In this document: positions 13,372-22,218 of the stretch, in pieces
Layout of the letters: each line of letters opens with the position of its first letter
Numbering within the stretch: the first letter of the stretch is position 1
Origin: Lachnospiraceae bacterium
Lineage (GTDB): Bacteria > Bacillota > Clostridia > Lachnospirales > Lachnospiraceae
Assembly (NCBI GenBank): GCA_017396675.1
Contig: JAFQLB010000004.1
Location: 1-52,984, forward strand
Direction: 5' to 3'
Length of the DNA stretch: 52,984 bases
Translations under genes and position numbers: made by a program
The notes under the pieces: model-generated
The model's input: only the letters and a program-made list of their open reading frames with translations
What the model was told of the DNA's origin: nothing
Database searches by the model: none

Positions 13372-14562
13372 TCAGCGAGGATATTCACTTTCCACAAATC
13401 TGCGGAGGGCGGGCAGGCTTCGCTCCACCTTATTCGTATCTATACAGTATGCCATACGGAAATATCCGGGACATCCGAAGCTGTCGCCGGGCACCAGTAT
13501 CAAATCGTATTTCAATGCCTTCTGACAGAATACATTGGCATCCTCTTCCAGAGCTTTGGGGAAAATGTAAAAGGTGCCGCCCGGTTTCAGGCAGGTAAAG
13601 CCCAACGCCGTCAGTTCTCTGTAGAGCAGGTTCATGTTCCTTTCATACACACTGATATCCGCCGTATCCTCAAGATGCTCTGCTACCGCCAGCTGGAACA
13701 TGGAGGCCGGGCAATTGTGGCCGATTCCTCTGGAGATCTGTCCGCACATCTGTATCATGGTCTTGCTGTCCCTGCATGCCGGATTCACGGCTACATACCC
13801 CATACGTTCTCCCGGAAGCGACAGAGACTTGGAAAAGGAATAGCAGGAAATGGTATCCTCATAAAACCGGGACGGATACGGCACCTGTACCCCTTCAAAA
13901 GCAATTTCCCTATACGGTTCATCAGATACCAGATAAATCTCATGACCGTAATGCTTACTTTTTTCTTTTAAGATATCTGCCAGCTTCTCCAGTGTTTTTG
14001 CCGAGTAAACGACGCCTGAAGGATTGTTGGGCGAATTGATCAGAATTGCCTTGGTTTTTTCATTCAGCATATCCGTAAAGGCTTCAAAATTGATCTGAAA
14101 ATCCTCCGTATTGGGAGGCACGATCTTCAAGATGGCGCCCGACAAATCGACATAAGGATGATATTCCGGGAAAAACGGAGCAAAGGTCAAAACCTCGTCT
14201 CCCTCGTTGCAGATCAAACGGAAGGCATGCGCCAGGGCACCTGCAGCTCCGCTTGTCATAAATATATGATCCTGTGTGTAATTCATTCCAAATTTTTGAT
14301 TCAGATAAGCGGCCACCTTCTGACGCACATAGGGAATCCCCAAAGTAGGGCTGTAGCCATGCAGCTCCATGGGATTTTTCTCTCTCAGCATGGCAATACA
14401 CGTATCGGTAAAGGCCTGAGGCGCCGGAACGGAAGGATTGCCCAGACTGAAATCAAAGACGTTATCATAGCCGATCTCATTTCCTCTGTTGGTAGCAAAT
14501 TCCGACAGAATCCGTATAATATTTTTCTTTTCCAGCATATCCACATATTTTTGTACTAACAT
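13372..14562 (-). CDS. PLP-dependent aminotransferase, class I/II
   Basis: 396 residues. Fold-type I landmarks: SLGNPSVPAP near the N-terminus, the INSPNNPSGVVYS cofactor and substrate loop, VSDEPYREI (PLP pyridine-nitrogen aspartate) and SFSKSLSLPGERMGY with the Schiff-base lysine near residue 245. A C-terminal GDSFGCPGYFRMAYC carries the substrate-carboxylate arginine. The family includes aspartate- and aromatic-type aminotransferases; exact substrate unknown. The ATG at 14562 has GGAGG 7 bases upstream and is preferred over an in-frame GTG at 14565. It lies in a tight row behind cobS and before uppP. Confidence 0.92.
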   Translation of the reverse strand: MLVQKYVDMLEKKNIIRILSEFATNRGNEIGYDNVFDFSLGNPSVPAPQAFTDTCIAMLREKNPMELHGYSPTLGIPYVRQKVAAYLNQKFGMNYTQDHIFMTSGAAGALAHAFRLICNEGDEVLTFAPFFPEYHPYVDLSGAILKIVPPNTEDFQINFEAFTDMLNEKTKAILINSPNNPSGVVYSAKTLEKLADILKEKSKHYGHEIYLVSDEPYREIAFEGVQVPYPSRFYEDTISCYSFSKSLSLPGERMGYVAVNPACRDSKTMIQMCGQISRGIGHNCPASMFQLAVAEHLEDTADISVYERNMNLLYRELTALGFTCLKPGGTFYIFPKALEEDANVFCQKALKYDLILVPGDSFGCPGYFRMAYCIDTNKVERSLPALRRFVESEYPR

Positions 14563-14592
14563 CACTTTTCCTCCCGTAAATACCGATTCTTC

Positions 14593-15360
14593 CTACCACC
14601 ACCGCTTGTATGCGATCAGTGCTGCCAAGGGAACAAGAACCTCGCAGATCTGTATGAAAAATCCCGCACTGTCCTCCGTTACACCTCCAAAATGCTTAAA
14701 CGCCACAAAACAATAATACAAAAATGAAACTGCAGCTCCCCCCAGACAGGCAAAACCGATCTCCCGATTCACGGAGAGCATCAACATGGCACTGATGCCT
14801 ACGTAGAGCAGAAGAATCAACATCTCCACCACTCTCATACCGCCCTCAGGCACATAAATACTACATTTGCTCTCCTTTGCATGGGGCAGTGCCAATATGG
14901 AAAAGCCATACAAAGCCCGGGAAATCACATAGCTGTATGCCAGAACAAACAGACCGTCTATGGGCATCTCACTCCAGATACCGATACTGATCATAAAATA
15001 GCAGATACAGACGATAATGGCGAAATAGCCCCCATGAGAATCCTCCAGAATCTGCAGCTTACCCTCCCGCGATTTGTTGGAGCTCAACGCATCCACGGTG
15101 CGGAAAAATCCGTCCAGATGGGCACCTGCGGAAATCACACTTGGAAGCACCGCCCCCACCACCGCCGGCAGGATGGCATAGCTGCACAGGTAAGGATAGC
15201 CGATGGCCCACTGGCTGATCAAAAGCCCAATCACTACGCCGATAATCGGAATAAAAAGCAAAATATATTTGGTATTTTCCCTGTTTCTTTCTATCTGCGC
15301 TTTGGGACTGACAGAATACATCGATAATGCCAGCAAAAAGCTGTTCCATATGCTTCTCAT
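14593..15360 (-). CDS. cobS: Adenosylcobinamide-GDP ribazoletransferase CobS
   Basis: 255 residues, polytopic. The family signature appears as SAGAHLDGFFRTVDALSS followed by KLQILEDSHGGYFAI, equivalent to the HLDGxxDTxDG...MKDSxxGAFG pattern. The N-terminus (FLLALSMYSVSP) also matches clostridial CobS. It joins adenosylcobinamide-GDP to alpha-ribazole in the last steps of cobalamin assembly at the membrane. No other cobalamin gene is nearby, so it is a lone member here, perhaps serving corrinoid salvage. No cobalamin riboswitch was recognised upstream. Confidence 0.85.
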   Translation of the reverse strand: MRSIWNSFLLALSMYSVSPKAQIERNRENTKYILLFIPIIGVVIGLLISQWAIGYPYLCSYAILPAVVGAVLPSVISAGAHLDGFFRTVDALSSNKSREGKLQILEDSHGGYFAIIVCICYFMISIGIWSEMPIDGLFVLAYSYVISRALYGFSILALPHAKESKCSIYVPEGGMRVVEMLILLLYVGISAMLMLSVNREIGFACLGGAAVSFLYYCFVAFKHFGGVTEDSAGFFIQICEVLVPLAALIAYKRWW

Positions 15361-15393
15361 GCATCACACCTCATTGTCCTTTGTATTTCATGA

Positions 15394-16518
15394 TTATTCC
15401 ACAACTACATCATCACCGTATTCCAGCCATATGATGCATACCCAGGTTTTGCCGGGATTGAGGACGATGGGATCCCCATTCTCATCCGTATACAAAGCAG
15501 GCACCTCATCCCTGCTGCGGTTCCAGGTGCCTTCCACCATCTTTCCTCCGGTAAATACCTGTACCTTATAATCATCCTCTCCATGACATCCGAAGGCAAG
15601 ATAATCGTTTTCATCCCGTACTTCCCCGTGGCAATACTGGAAAATCACATTGTCTACCGCAATCTGCTCCCCGGTATTCTCTTCCACATGCTCCGCTCCA
15701 TACTGCCAACGATAATACCGTCCGTCCTCCGGATTATACTCAAACCGAACCTCCGGCAGACTGTAGCCGTTCCCCGAAGAGCCTTCCTTGCCTCCGGGAT
15801 ACAGCACAAGGGCATCTGCCTCATCCTCGTAAGTCACCGGAGCATCCACCGGGGCGAAGGTGAATTTGGGTACGTACTCCTCCCTGATCTCCTTCCGATA
15901 GCCAAATTTCTCAATATCTCCCAGCATTCCCTTAATGGACAACGCCACGTTATTGGGCGCCTTTCTGTCACTGGTCCGGACAAAGCTGTTGGGTGCCGGA
16001 TTATCAATTCCCGCAACCGCACCGCTTAAATTGTCTACGCGATCGCTGTTTAAAAGCTCTCCCACATAGGGTGTGGCCTGCCCAAAATGCGCATAATATG
16101 CATCGAACTCACCGGCGAAATAGACAAAGTAGTCCCGGCTGCTTCGGATATAGCCGATATCTCCCAAATCCTCCAGGTTCTCGTAAATTCCCATCAGTCT
16201 GGTGACGCGACCCTCTACGGGTGCTTCATAAATGACGGAGGCATCCTCCAGCCCCTTCTGAGGACAGTTTTCTTCCCTGTTGCCAAGCATCACTGCCAGC
16301 GGCCGCTGCCTCATTTCCTCCTCTGTTACCGGAAGTCCCGTCAAATAACTGCGATACTCTGTATCCTCAGCCGTCAGCTCCTCTTCCTCCTGCTGTGTCT
16401 CCTGCGCCGCTTCTTCCTGTATCTGATCTTCCTGCTGCTTCCCGCCGCCGCAGCCGGCGATCCAGACCGTCATCCCAAGTACAAGCATATATCGCATATA
16501 TATGGAAATTCTCCGCAT
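15394..16518 (-). CDS. DUF3048 (YerB-like) lipoprotein
   Basis: 374 residues. A short signal peptide ends in a lipobox IAGC with the lipidated Cys at about residue 23. A Gln/Glu-rich linker follows, then the DUF3048 N-terminal domain: YLTGLPVTEEEMRQRPLAVM, ASVIYEAPVEGRVTRLM and IGYIRSSRDYFVYFAGEF. The C-terminal domain contains KTWVCIIWLEYGDDVVVE. This is a surface-anchored family widespread in Firmicutes without a firmly known reaction. It is co-oriented with cobS 33 bases downstream. Confidence 0.9.
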   Translation of the reverse strand: MRRISIYMRYMLVLGMTVWIAGCGGGKQQEDQIQEEAAQETQQEEEELTAEDTEYRSYLTGLPVTEEEMRQRPLAVMLGNREENCPQKGLEDASVIYEAPVEGRVTRLMGIYENLEDLGDIGYIRSSRDYFVYFAGEFDAYYAHFGQATPYVGELLNSDRVDNLSGAVAGIDNPAPNSFVRTSDRKAPNNVALSIKGMLGDIEKFGYRKEIREEYVPKFTFAPVDAPVTYEDEADALVLYPGGKEGSSGNGYSLPEVRFEYNPEDGRYYRWQYGAEHVEENTGEQIAVDNVIFQYCHGEVRDENDYLAFGCHGEDDYKVQVFTGGKMVEGTWNRSRDEVPALYTDENGDPIVLNPGKTWVCIIWLEYGDDVVVE

Positions 16519-16654
16519 GATCTCACTCCCGTTATCTCTGTTTCATTCTTTCCGTAGGTACCCTCACATCACTTTATCAGAAAGTACAAACTACATCATC
16601 TTATCATACAACTAATTCCACTGAAAATCTACCACAATTTTGCAATTTATAAAA

Positions 16655-18328
16655 TTACAGCAAGTGAAGCTTCCCCGCAATTTTCATCAGCTTCCTTCCC
16701 CCCGGCAGGCTCTCCAGCTCTTTCCCCCGAATACCTCCCAGCTTGATCACAAAGGCGAAATAGACAGTCACTGCCACCGCCATGGCGGGAAGCAGGCACA
16801 GCAGATTGGCTCCCCAGTTCAGCTCTGCTTCCGCTCCCGGCTGCAAAGCCGCCAACGCCCGGTAACAGCCCTGATACGCCAGCCAGGCTCCGCCGCTCAT
16901 CCAGAGTGCCGACAGCCCGGGGATCAAAAAGGTTCGAAACAGCTCCTGACGATATCCCAATTTTCTTCGGATACTGATTCCGTTGAATATACACATACAG
17001 AACGAATAGCAAATGGCTGCCGCTGCCAGAGCGTACAGATTCATGGGCGTAAAATACAGCAACGCCACCAAAAGTCCGGCCTGTAATACCAAGGCTGCAG
17101 CCGCGTGAATGACCGGTCGGTTGACATATCCCGTTCCCTGCAATATTGCATTGGACAGAGTGGACAAGGCGTAGAAAATTACGGAAACCGCCAATACCTG
17201 TACCAGCCGGGCCACTATGTCAACGGTGGACTTCTGCGGATACAGAAGATATACAATGGGTTTCGCCAGTACAGCCAGTCCCGCTGCCGCCGGTATGGAA
17301 ATCAGCATGGTGGTCTTCACCGCACTTCCGATTTTTCGTCTGGTTTCCACATCCTCTCCTCTCTCAAAGGTTCCCGCAATACTGGGAATGATTGCGGAAG
17401 ACATGGCTGTGGACAGCGCAATGGGAATGTTGACGATCTGATTTGCTTTCCCGGAAAACAGACCGTAATAGGTGGTTGCCTGAGCCTCCGTATATCCCTG
17501 CAGTGTTTCAACAATTCCGCAATACAGCTTCAGATTGGTGGCATTGCTCAGATTATAAATACAGGTACTGAGCAGTACCGGCGTCACCATTCCGAAAATC
17601 AGCCGGAATACCTGTCCGTAAGACAATTCTTTTCCGGTACGGTCCCTCTCTCTTCTCCGTTTGAACATCTGCCGGTTCATTCCGTATACCACCGCCATAA
17701 ACAGCAGTGTAAATACCACCCCTGCTCCGGTTCCCATGGCGCTTCCCATGGCTCCGTAAACCGCCTGCGTTGTGGCATCCCGATTCTGTACACTGCGGAT
17801 CAGAAAATAGGCCGCACCGATGCTGACGGAAGCGTTGAGGATCTGTTCCAGGATCTGGGAGACAGACGTCTGCACCATGCTGCGATGGGCCTGAAAATAT
17901 CCTCTTAAAACTCCCAGAAGACCGGAAAAAAAAATGGTAGGCGCAAAAATCCGCAGCACTCTTGCCGAATTACTCCCCACGATGGATTCCGCAAAGAAAA
18001 AACACAGCAGACTTGCGATTCCTCCCACCACGATAACATAATAAAACGCACCCATAAAAATCTTATGTGCGTTTCTGTATTCTTTCTTTGCCAAACGGGC
18101 TGCAATTACCTTGGATACCGCCGACGGAATACTGTAAGAGGACACCAGCAGGATAATAGTATAAATGGTGTATGCCGTATTGTAGTAGCCGTTTCCCTCA
18201 TCGCCGATAATAGCAACCAATGGACTGCGATATAAAATTCCGATCATGCGCACGATCAGCCCGGCTGCCGCCAGTATGCCCGCCTGCATGATAAATCCGT
18301 CTTTTTTATTCTTTGCCAAATTTGCCAT
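16655..18328 (-). CDS. Polysaccharide/lipid flippase, SpoVB/YtgP type (MOP superfamily)
   Basis: 557 residues with 12-14 predicted membrane helices. The N-terminus (ILAAAGLIVRMIGILYR, then GDEGNGYYNTAY) is typical of SpoVB/YtgP/Amj-context flippases, and SYSIPSAVSKVIAARLAKKE also matches. Members translocate lipid-linked cell-wall or polysaccharide precursors. The paralogues (sporulation SpoVB versus vegetative YtgP) cannot be separated here, so no symbol is given. It lies between azlD and the YerB-like gene, all on the same strand. Confidence 0.9.
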   Translation of the reverse strand: MANLAKNKKDGFIMQAGILAAAGLIVRMIGILYRSPLVAIIGDEGNGYYNTAYTIYTIILLVSSYSIPSAVSKVIAARLAKKEYRNAHKIFMGAFYYVIVVGGIASLLCFFFAESIVGSNSARVLRIFAPTIFFSGLLGVLRGYFQAHRSMVQTSVSQILEQILNASVSIGAAYFLIRSVQNRDATTQAVYGAMGSAMGTGAGVVFTLLFMAVVYGMNRQMFKRRRERDRTGKELSYGQVFRLIFGMVTPVLLSTCIYNLSNATNLKLYCGIVETLQGYTEAQATTYYGLFSGKANQIVNIPIALSTAMSSAIIPSIAGTFERGEDVETRRKIGSAVKTTMLISIPAAAGLAVLAKPIVYLLYPQKSTVDIVARLVQVLAVSVIFYALSTLSNAILQGTGYVNRPVIHAAAALVLQAGLLVALLYFTPMNLYALAAAAICYSFCMCIFNGISIRRKLGYRQELFRTFLIPGLSALWMSGGAWLAYQGCYRALAALQPGAEAELNWGANLLCLLPAMAVAVTVYFAFVIKLGGIRGKELESLPGGRKLMKIAGKLHLL

Positions 18329-18388
18329 AAGGTTATTATAATTCCATTTTTGGGTGAATTCAATCCGTATCTGCTTTCCCGCCGCTCC

Positions 18389-18694
18389 TTACAAAAAAAG
18401 CTCCAATAGAAATACCACTCCGCAGGAAAGTACAGACACCTGAAACAGACTCTTTCCCGTCCAGGCCAGCCCTATGGCGGCCAAAAAGGCGACGCCACCC
18501 GAAACGGGAGAGCGGGTGGCACTCAGGATGGCAGGAAAGGTCATAACCGCCAGAGTTACATAAGGTACGTAGTAAAGGAAGGAACGTATCGTTACATTGG
18601 AAATTTCTTTTCTGATCAATGTCAGCGGCAGCACACGGATCAGATAGGTGGTGACTGCCATAACAAAAATATATGCGTAAACATTTCCCTTCAT
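18389..18694 (-). CDS. azlD: Branched-chain amino acid exporter small subunit AzlD
   Basis: 101 residues with four hydrophobic segments. The start MKGNVYAYIFVMAVTTYLIR and the RVLPL motif are typical of AzlD. The ATG at 18694 overlaps the azlC stop as ATGA; the frame extends further upstream, but only as a shadow of azlC. With AzlC it forms a membrane exporter for branched-chain amino acids (family knowledge). Confidence 0.93.
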   Translation of the reverse strand: MKGNVYAYIFVMAVTTYLIRVLPLTLIRKEISNVTIRSFLYYVPYVTLAVMTFPAILSATRSPVSGGVAFLAAIGLAWTGKSLFQVSVLSCGVVFLLELFL

Positions 18695-19419
18695 ACAGCT
18701 TCTCCTTTCTCCGGTTTCTCTGTCACAGGAAACAGCACTGCCGCTGCCAGGGATATGGCCACCGTCAGAAGTATGATCTTGCTTCCGGAAGATATCCCCG
18801 CAAACAGACCGGCTCTGTGAAATACGAAGCTGGCCCCAAAGGAGAATAGCACCAATCCCGCAATCACCTTGTTCTCTCTGGCGGGCGGAACGAACACTGC
18901 CGCAAACATTCCGTATAGTGCCACACTCAAGGCACTTGACAGGCGCAGAGGCAGAATATTGCCAAGCAGCACTCCAAGACCCGTTCCCAATGCCCATCCC
19001 GGTGCCGCCACCGCAATAACACCGTAGGAATATAGGGGACGCAGCATGCCCGGTACGGATACGGATACGCCGAAAATTTCATCCGTAACATAAAAGCCCA
19101 GCAGCAATCTATGCAGCAATCCCGTTTTTATCGAAATCTTCTGGCTCAGTGCGCAGGACATCAGCAGATATCTGGCATTAGCCACTGCCTCCATCACCAT
19201 TACCTCCAAGTATCCGGCGTTTGCCGCAATCAATGTAAACCCGATATATTCTCCTGCGGAAGCATTCAGCAGCAGGCTGGTAAGTGTTGCCTGCCAGGCC
19301 GTCATCCCCGCATTTTTTGCCGCAATTCCCAGCGTGAAGGCCACCGCAAAATACCCAAGACCGATGGGAATCCCGTCCCGCATTCCTTTCACAAAGATCT
19401 GTCTGTTCGTACCTTCCAT
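18691..19419 (-). CDS. azlC: Branched-chain amino acid exporter large subunit AzlC
   Basis: 242 residues, polytopic. Family motifs: GMRDGIPIGLGYFAVAFTLG at the N-terminus, LLLNASAGEYIGFTLIAANA, ANARYLLMSCALSQKI and LGFYVTDEIFGVS. Translationally coupled to azlD. It follows the GNAT gene with a 6-base gap, so the three probably share a transcript. Confidence 0.95.
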   Translation of the reverse strand: MEGTNRQIFVKGMRDGIPIGLGYFAVAFTLGIAAKNAGMTAWQATLTSLLLNASAGEYIGFTLIAANAGYLEVMVMEAVANARYLLMSCALSQKISIKTGLLHRLLLGFYVTDEIFGVSVSVPGMLRPLYSYGVIAVAAPGWALGTGLGVLLGNILPLRLSSALSVALYGMFAAVFVPPARENKVIAGLVLFSFGASFVFHRAGLFAGISSGSKIILLTVAISLAAAVLFPVTEKPEKGEAV

Positions 19420-19425
19420 CCTTCT

Positions 19426-20274
19426 TCAGTCCTTTCGGAGCATTCTGCGATACAGCTCTCCCTGCTCCCACACCTGCTCATTCCCTTCAAAACCCAATTT
19501 TTCACACAGCCTCAGGGAAGCTTCATTACCTGCCTTGAGCAGCACCTGAACGGTATCAAATCGATAATACTCTTTTCCAATCTCCAATATTCTGCTACAA
19601 CATTCATAAGCATAGCCCTGTCGTTGATAGGGAACGCCTATCACGAAGCCAAGCTCCGGTTCGGCGTAGCCTTCCCGATAGTTAAAGCCCGCCCTTCCGA
19701 TCACTTTTTTGTCTGATTTCTTTTCGATGATCCATGTGCCAAAGCCAAAAAAGCCATAGACATTTTTGATATATGCCTGTATATATCTGCGCTCTTCCTC
19801 TTTGTCCTGATACAGATCCTCCATAAAGGCCGTAATGGAAGGCTCCTTATAGATTTCATACAAATCCTCCAGATCCTCCAATCGCATTTCCCGAATCCGA
19901 CACCGACTTGTTTCACCGATGATCCAGGGAATATTGTGATATCTGCAGTAGACGCGGTAGTAATATTCATACTCCGCTTCTTCCGGATTCTCCAACCCAT
20001 AGGGCACAAATTCCAGGCTTTCCTCACGATTTTTCTCATGCAGCCAGGCAATGACACAGCAGCCCTTCTCCAGCAGCCCCCGGCACACAGATTCACTGTC
20101 TGCAAGAAAGAGGCTCTCCTCCAACAAATAGTCTTCCACCGGATAGGGAAGTCCATACCACACTCTTACATCATGAACTGCCAATTCTTTTTCCATTTCC
20201 GTAAGCTCCGGCCGCTCTGCATGAGAACTGATGAGTATGATATTTTTTAATTTCGTAAATTCTGCGTTTTCCAT
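19426..20274 (-). CDS. GNAT-family N-acetyltransferase with extra N-terminal domain
   Basis: 282 residues. The C-terminal ~165 residues are a GNAT domain: RCRIREMRLEDLEDLYEIY, TAFMEDLYQDKEEE, the acetyl-CoA-binding loop VPYQRQGYAYE and the ending LCEKLGFEGNEQV. The first ~110 residues are a separate domain (LADSESVCRGLLEKGCCVIA), probably a Rossmann-like domain related to HAD-type regulators, which I have seen fused to GNAT domains in Clostridia (recollection, weaker). Substrate unknown. It is first in the azlCD transcript and divergent from the cyclophilin gene. Confidence 0.85.
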   Translation of the reverse strand: MENAEFTKLKNIILISSHAERPELTEMEKELAVHDVRVWYGLPYPVEDYLLEESLFLADSESVCRGLLEKGCCVIAWLHEKNREESLEFVPYGLENPEEAEYEYYYRVYCRYHNIPWIIGETSRCRIREMRLEDLEDLYEIYKEPSITAFMEDLYQDKEEERRYIQAYIKNVYGFFGFGTWIIEKKSDKKVIGRAGFNYREGYAEPELGFVIGVPYQRQGYAYECCSRILEIGKEYYRFDTVQVLLKAGNEASLRLCEKLGFEGNEQVWEQGELYRRMLRKD

Positions 20275-20276
20275 AC

Positions 20277-20305
20277 TTTACGAATTCCTTTTCTTTCGGT
20301 ACAAT
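20277..20305 (+). promoter_or_regulatory. Candidate promoter of the cyclophilin gene
   Basis: TTTACG (20277-20282), 17-base spacer, TACAAT (20300-20305), about 105 bases before the ATG at 20411. It starts right at the edge of the divergent GNAT gene. Moderate match only. Confidence 0.4.
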
Positions 20306-20410
20306 AGTGTCCGGAAACAGATTACAGATTTTTCCACAATAAAAATACCCGTTTCATTGTAGCGGAAGTAACCCTCTAAGGCAAGAGAGGAAGACAGAAA
20401 GGAACATATT

Positions 20411-20932
20411 ATGTCACAAAATCCTATTGTAACCATTACCATGGAAAACGGCGATGTGATGAAGGCCGAATTGTATCCCGAAATCGCTCCCATTTCTGTA
20501 AACAACTTTATCAGCCTTATTCAGAAAAATTATTATGACGGGCTGATCTTTCACCGAGTCATTCGCGGATTTATGATCCAGGGAGGCTGTCCTGACGGCA
20601 ACGGCATGGGAGGTCCCGGTTATTCGATCAAAGGTGAATTTGAACAAAACGGAGTTGCCAATTCTCTGAAGCATACGGAAGGCGTTCTGTCCATGGCAAG
20701 ATCCATGCATCCCGATTCCGCAGGCAGCCAGTTTTTCATTATGCACAAGACCTCTCCTCATTTGGACGGTGCCTATGCTGCCTTCGGGAAGCTGATTGAA
20801 GGCATGGAGGTTGTCGACAGGATTGCCGAAGAAGCCACTGACTACAGTGACCGTCCCCTGTCTGATCAAAAAATTAAATCCATGACAGTGGAAACTTTTG
20901 GAATTTCATACACAGAACCAGAAAAAATCTGA
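20411..20932 (+). CDS. Peptidyl-prolyl cis-trans isomerase, cyclophilin type
   Basis: 173 residues, no signal peptide, so cytoplasmic. Active-site pattern: FHRVIRGFMIQGGCP (Arg of FHR, then Phe/Met/Gln), SMARSMHPDSAGSQFFI and HLDGAYAAFGKLIEGMEVVD. It catalyses proline isomerisation in protein folding. AAAGGA lies 8-9 bases before the ATG. It is the only plus-strand gene in the left 46 kb and is transcribed alone, converging on the aldolase gene. Confidence 0.96.
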   Translation: MSQNPIVTITMENGDVMKAELYPEIAPISVNNFISLIQKNYYDGLIFHRVIRGFMIQGGCPDGNGMGGPGYSIKGEFEQNGVANSLKHTEGVLSMARSMHPDSAGSQFFIMHKTSPHLDGAYAAFGKLIEGMEVVDRIAEEATDYSDRPLSDQKIKSMTVETFGISYTEPEKI

Positions 20933-21083
20933 CATGTTCACATTTTATTTACAATTATTTAAAGATTTTTTCATTCTACTAACACTAAATATACATTTTT
21001 CATAGGTATACTGTAACCATAGAAACAAAACAATTTGAACGTTACGACTTCATCTAAACTTTTATATAAACTTTTTCATAATA

Positions 21084-21113
21084 ATGCCGGGCAACCCAGT
21101 GATTGCCCGGCAT
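21084..21113. terminator. Terminator hairpin between the cyclophilin and aldolase genes
   Basis: Perfect 11-bp stem ATGCCGGGCAA (21084-21094) and TTGCCCGGCAT (21103-21113). It lies 68 bases past the aldolase stop and 150 bases past the cyclophilin stop, with CCTCCCTTTT on the plus side and TATTATG on the minus side. It probably serves the convergent pair. The AT-rich 20933-21083 stretch shows no gene. Confidence 0.7.
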
Positions 21114-21181
21114 CCTCCCTTTTATGGGACTTATCCTATCTCCAAAGCGGAAGCAGTTTTTGATGTGCGGCAAAGAACAGC

Positions 21182-22120
21182 TTATGCCTTGCCTTCGCTT
21201 CCCAATACATTCTTAATCTTGTGCGCCACCACAGCCTTCACATTGGCACGAGCTACTGTGAGGTACTGTCTGGGATCAAAATAATCGGGATGCTCAAACA
21301 TTACCTGACGGATTCCTGCCGTCAGACCCAGACGAAGATCGGAATCAATATTGATCTTACAAACCGCACTTCTGGCAGCCTGGCGAAGCTGTTCCTCCGG
21401 AATACCAATCGCATCCTTTAACGCACCGCCGTTCCCATTAATGATCTTCACATACTCCTGAGGAACCGAGGAGGCGCCGTGAAGCACTATGGGGAATCCG
21501 GGAATCTTTCTCTCGATCTCCTCCAGAATATCAAAGCGAAGCTGAGGCTTCGTTCCCGGCTTAAACTTGAAGGCTCCGTGACTGGTGCCGATGGCGATTG
21601 CCAGAGAGTCGACGCCTGTGCGCTCTACAAATTCCTGTACTTCCTCAGGCTGGGTGTAGGAGGAATCTTCGGCGGATACGTTTACATCATCCTCAATACC
21701 GGCCAAACGACCCAGCTCAGCCTCTACTACCACGCCATGCGCATGTGCATACTCTACCACCTTCTTGGTCACTGCAATATTCTCCTCGAAGGAATGATGA
21801 GAACCATCGATCATAACGGAAGTAAATCCGCCGTCGATACAGGCTTTGCAGATTTCAAAATCTGCACCGTGATCCAGATGCAATGCAATGGGAATCTCCG
21901 GATTCTCAATGATGGCTGCCTCTACCAGCTTCGTAAGATACGTATGGTTTGCGTACTTTCTTGCGCCTGCGGACACCTGCAGTACGATGGGAGATTTCAG
22001 TTCTCCTGCCGCCTCTGTAATCGCCTGTACGATTTCCATGTTGTTAACATTGAAAGCGCCAATTGCATAGCCGCCCTCATATGCCTTTTTGAACATTTCG
22101 GTTGTTGTTACCAATGCCAT
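21182..22120 (-). CDS. fba: Class II fructose-bisphosphate aldolase family
   Basis: 312 residues. Zinc and substrate motifs of class II aldolases: IALHLDHGADF, FTSVMIDGSHHSFEENI, AIGTSHGAFKF, PIVLHGASSVP and KINIDSDLRL. It cleaves fructose 1,6-bisphosphate to dihydroxyacetone phosphate and glyceraldehyde 3-phosphate. IolJ, which cleaves 2-deoxy-5-keto-gluconate 6-phosphate, belongs to the same family and cannot be excluded. It is the last minus-strand gene beside the inositol region, but has its own promoter, which favours a housekeeping aldolase. AGGAGG lies 9 bases before the ATG. Confidence 0.92.
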   Translation of the reverse strand: MALVTTTEMFKKAYEGGYAIGAFNVNNMEIVQAITEAAGELKSPIVLQVSAGARKYANHTYLTKLVEAAIIENPEIPIALHLDHGADFEICKACIDGGFTSVMIDGSHHSFEENIAVTKKVVEYAHAHGVVVEAELGRLAGIEDDVNVSAEDSSYTQPEEVQEFVERTGVDSLAIAIGTSHGAFKFKPGTKPQLRFDILEEIERKIPGFPIVLHGASSVPQEYVKIINGNGGALKDAIGIPEEQLRQAARSAVCKINIDSDLRLGLTAGIRQVMFEHPDYFDPRQYLTVARANVKAVVAHKIKNVLGSEGKA

Positions 22121-22182
22121 TTTGCTTTACCTCCTAGCTTTACAATGCTTTACAAAATATAATTATGGAGCTATTGAGCCTT

Positions 22183-22211
22183 AGTATACTACAAAAAAAT
22201 CCTGTCCGCAA
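22183..22211 (-). promoter_or_regulatory. Candidate promoter of the aldolase gene
   Basis: Minus strand TTGCGG (22206-22211), 17-base spacer, TATACT (22183-22188), just after the stop of the preceding dehydrogenase gene. A good -10 box and a partial -35 box. Confidence 0.5.
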
Positions 22212-22218
22212 CCTATCT

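Noticed and set aside
15361-15393. Cobalamin riboswitch before cobS
   Set aside because: The gap to the preceding gene is only 33 bases, with no room for a riboswitch.
18695-18997. Longer azlD with about 100 extra N-terminal residues
   Set aside because: The extra residues are the azlC gene read in another frame; the coupled ATG at 18694 gives the normal AzlD length.
21182-22120. Calling the class II aldolase IolJ
   Set aside because: It has its own promoter and ordinary FBA features, and the missing iolC means its specific substrate would not be formed by genes in this window; IolJ remains possible but is not supported.
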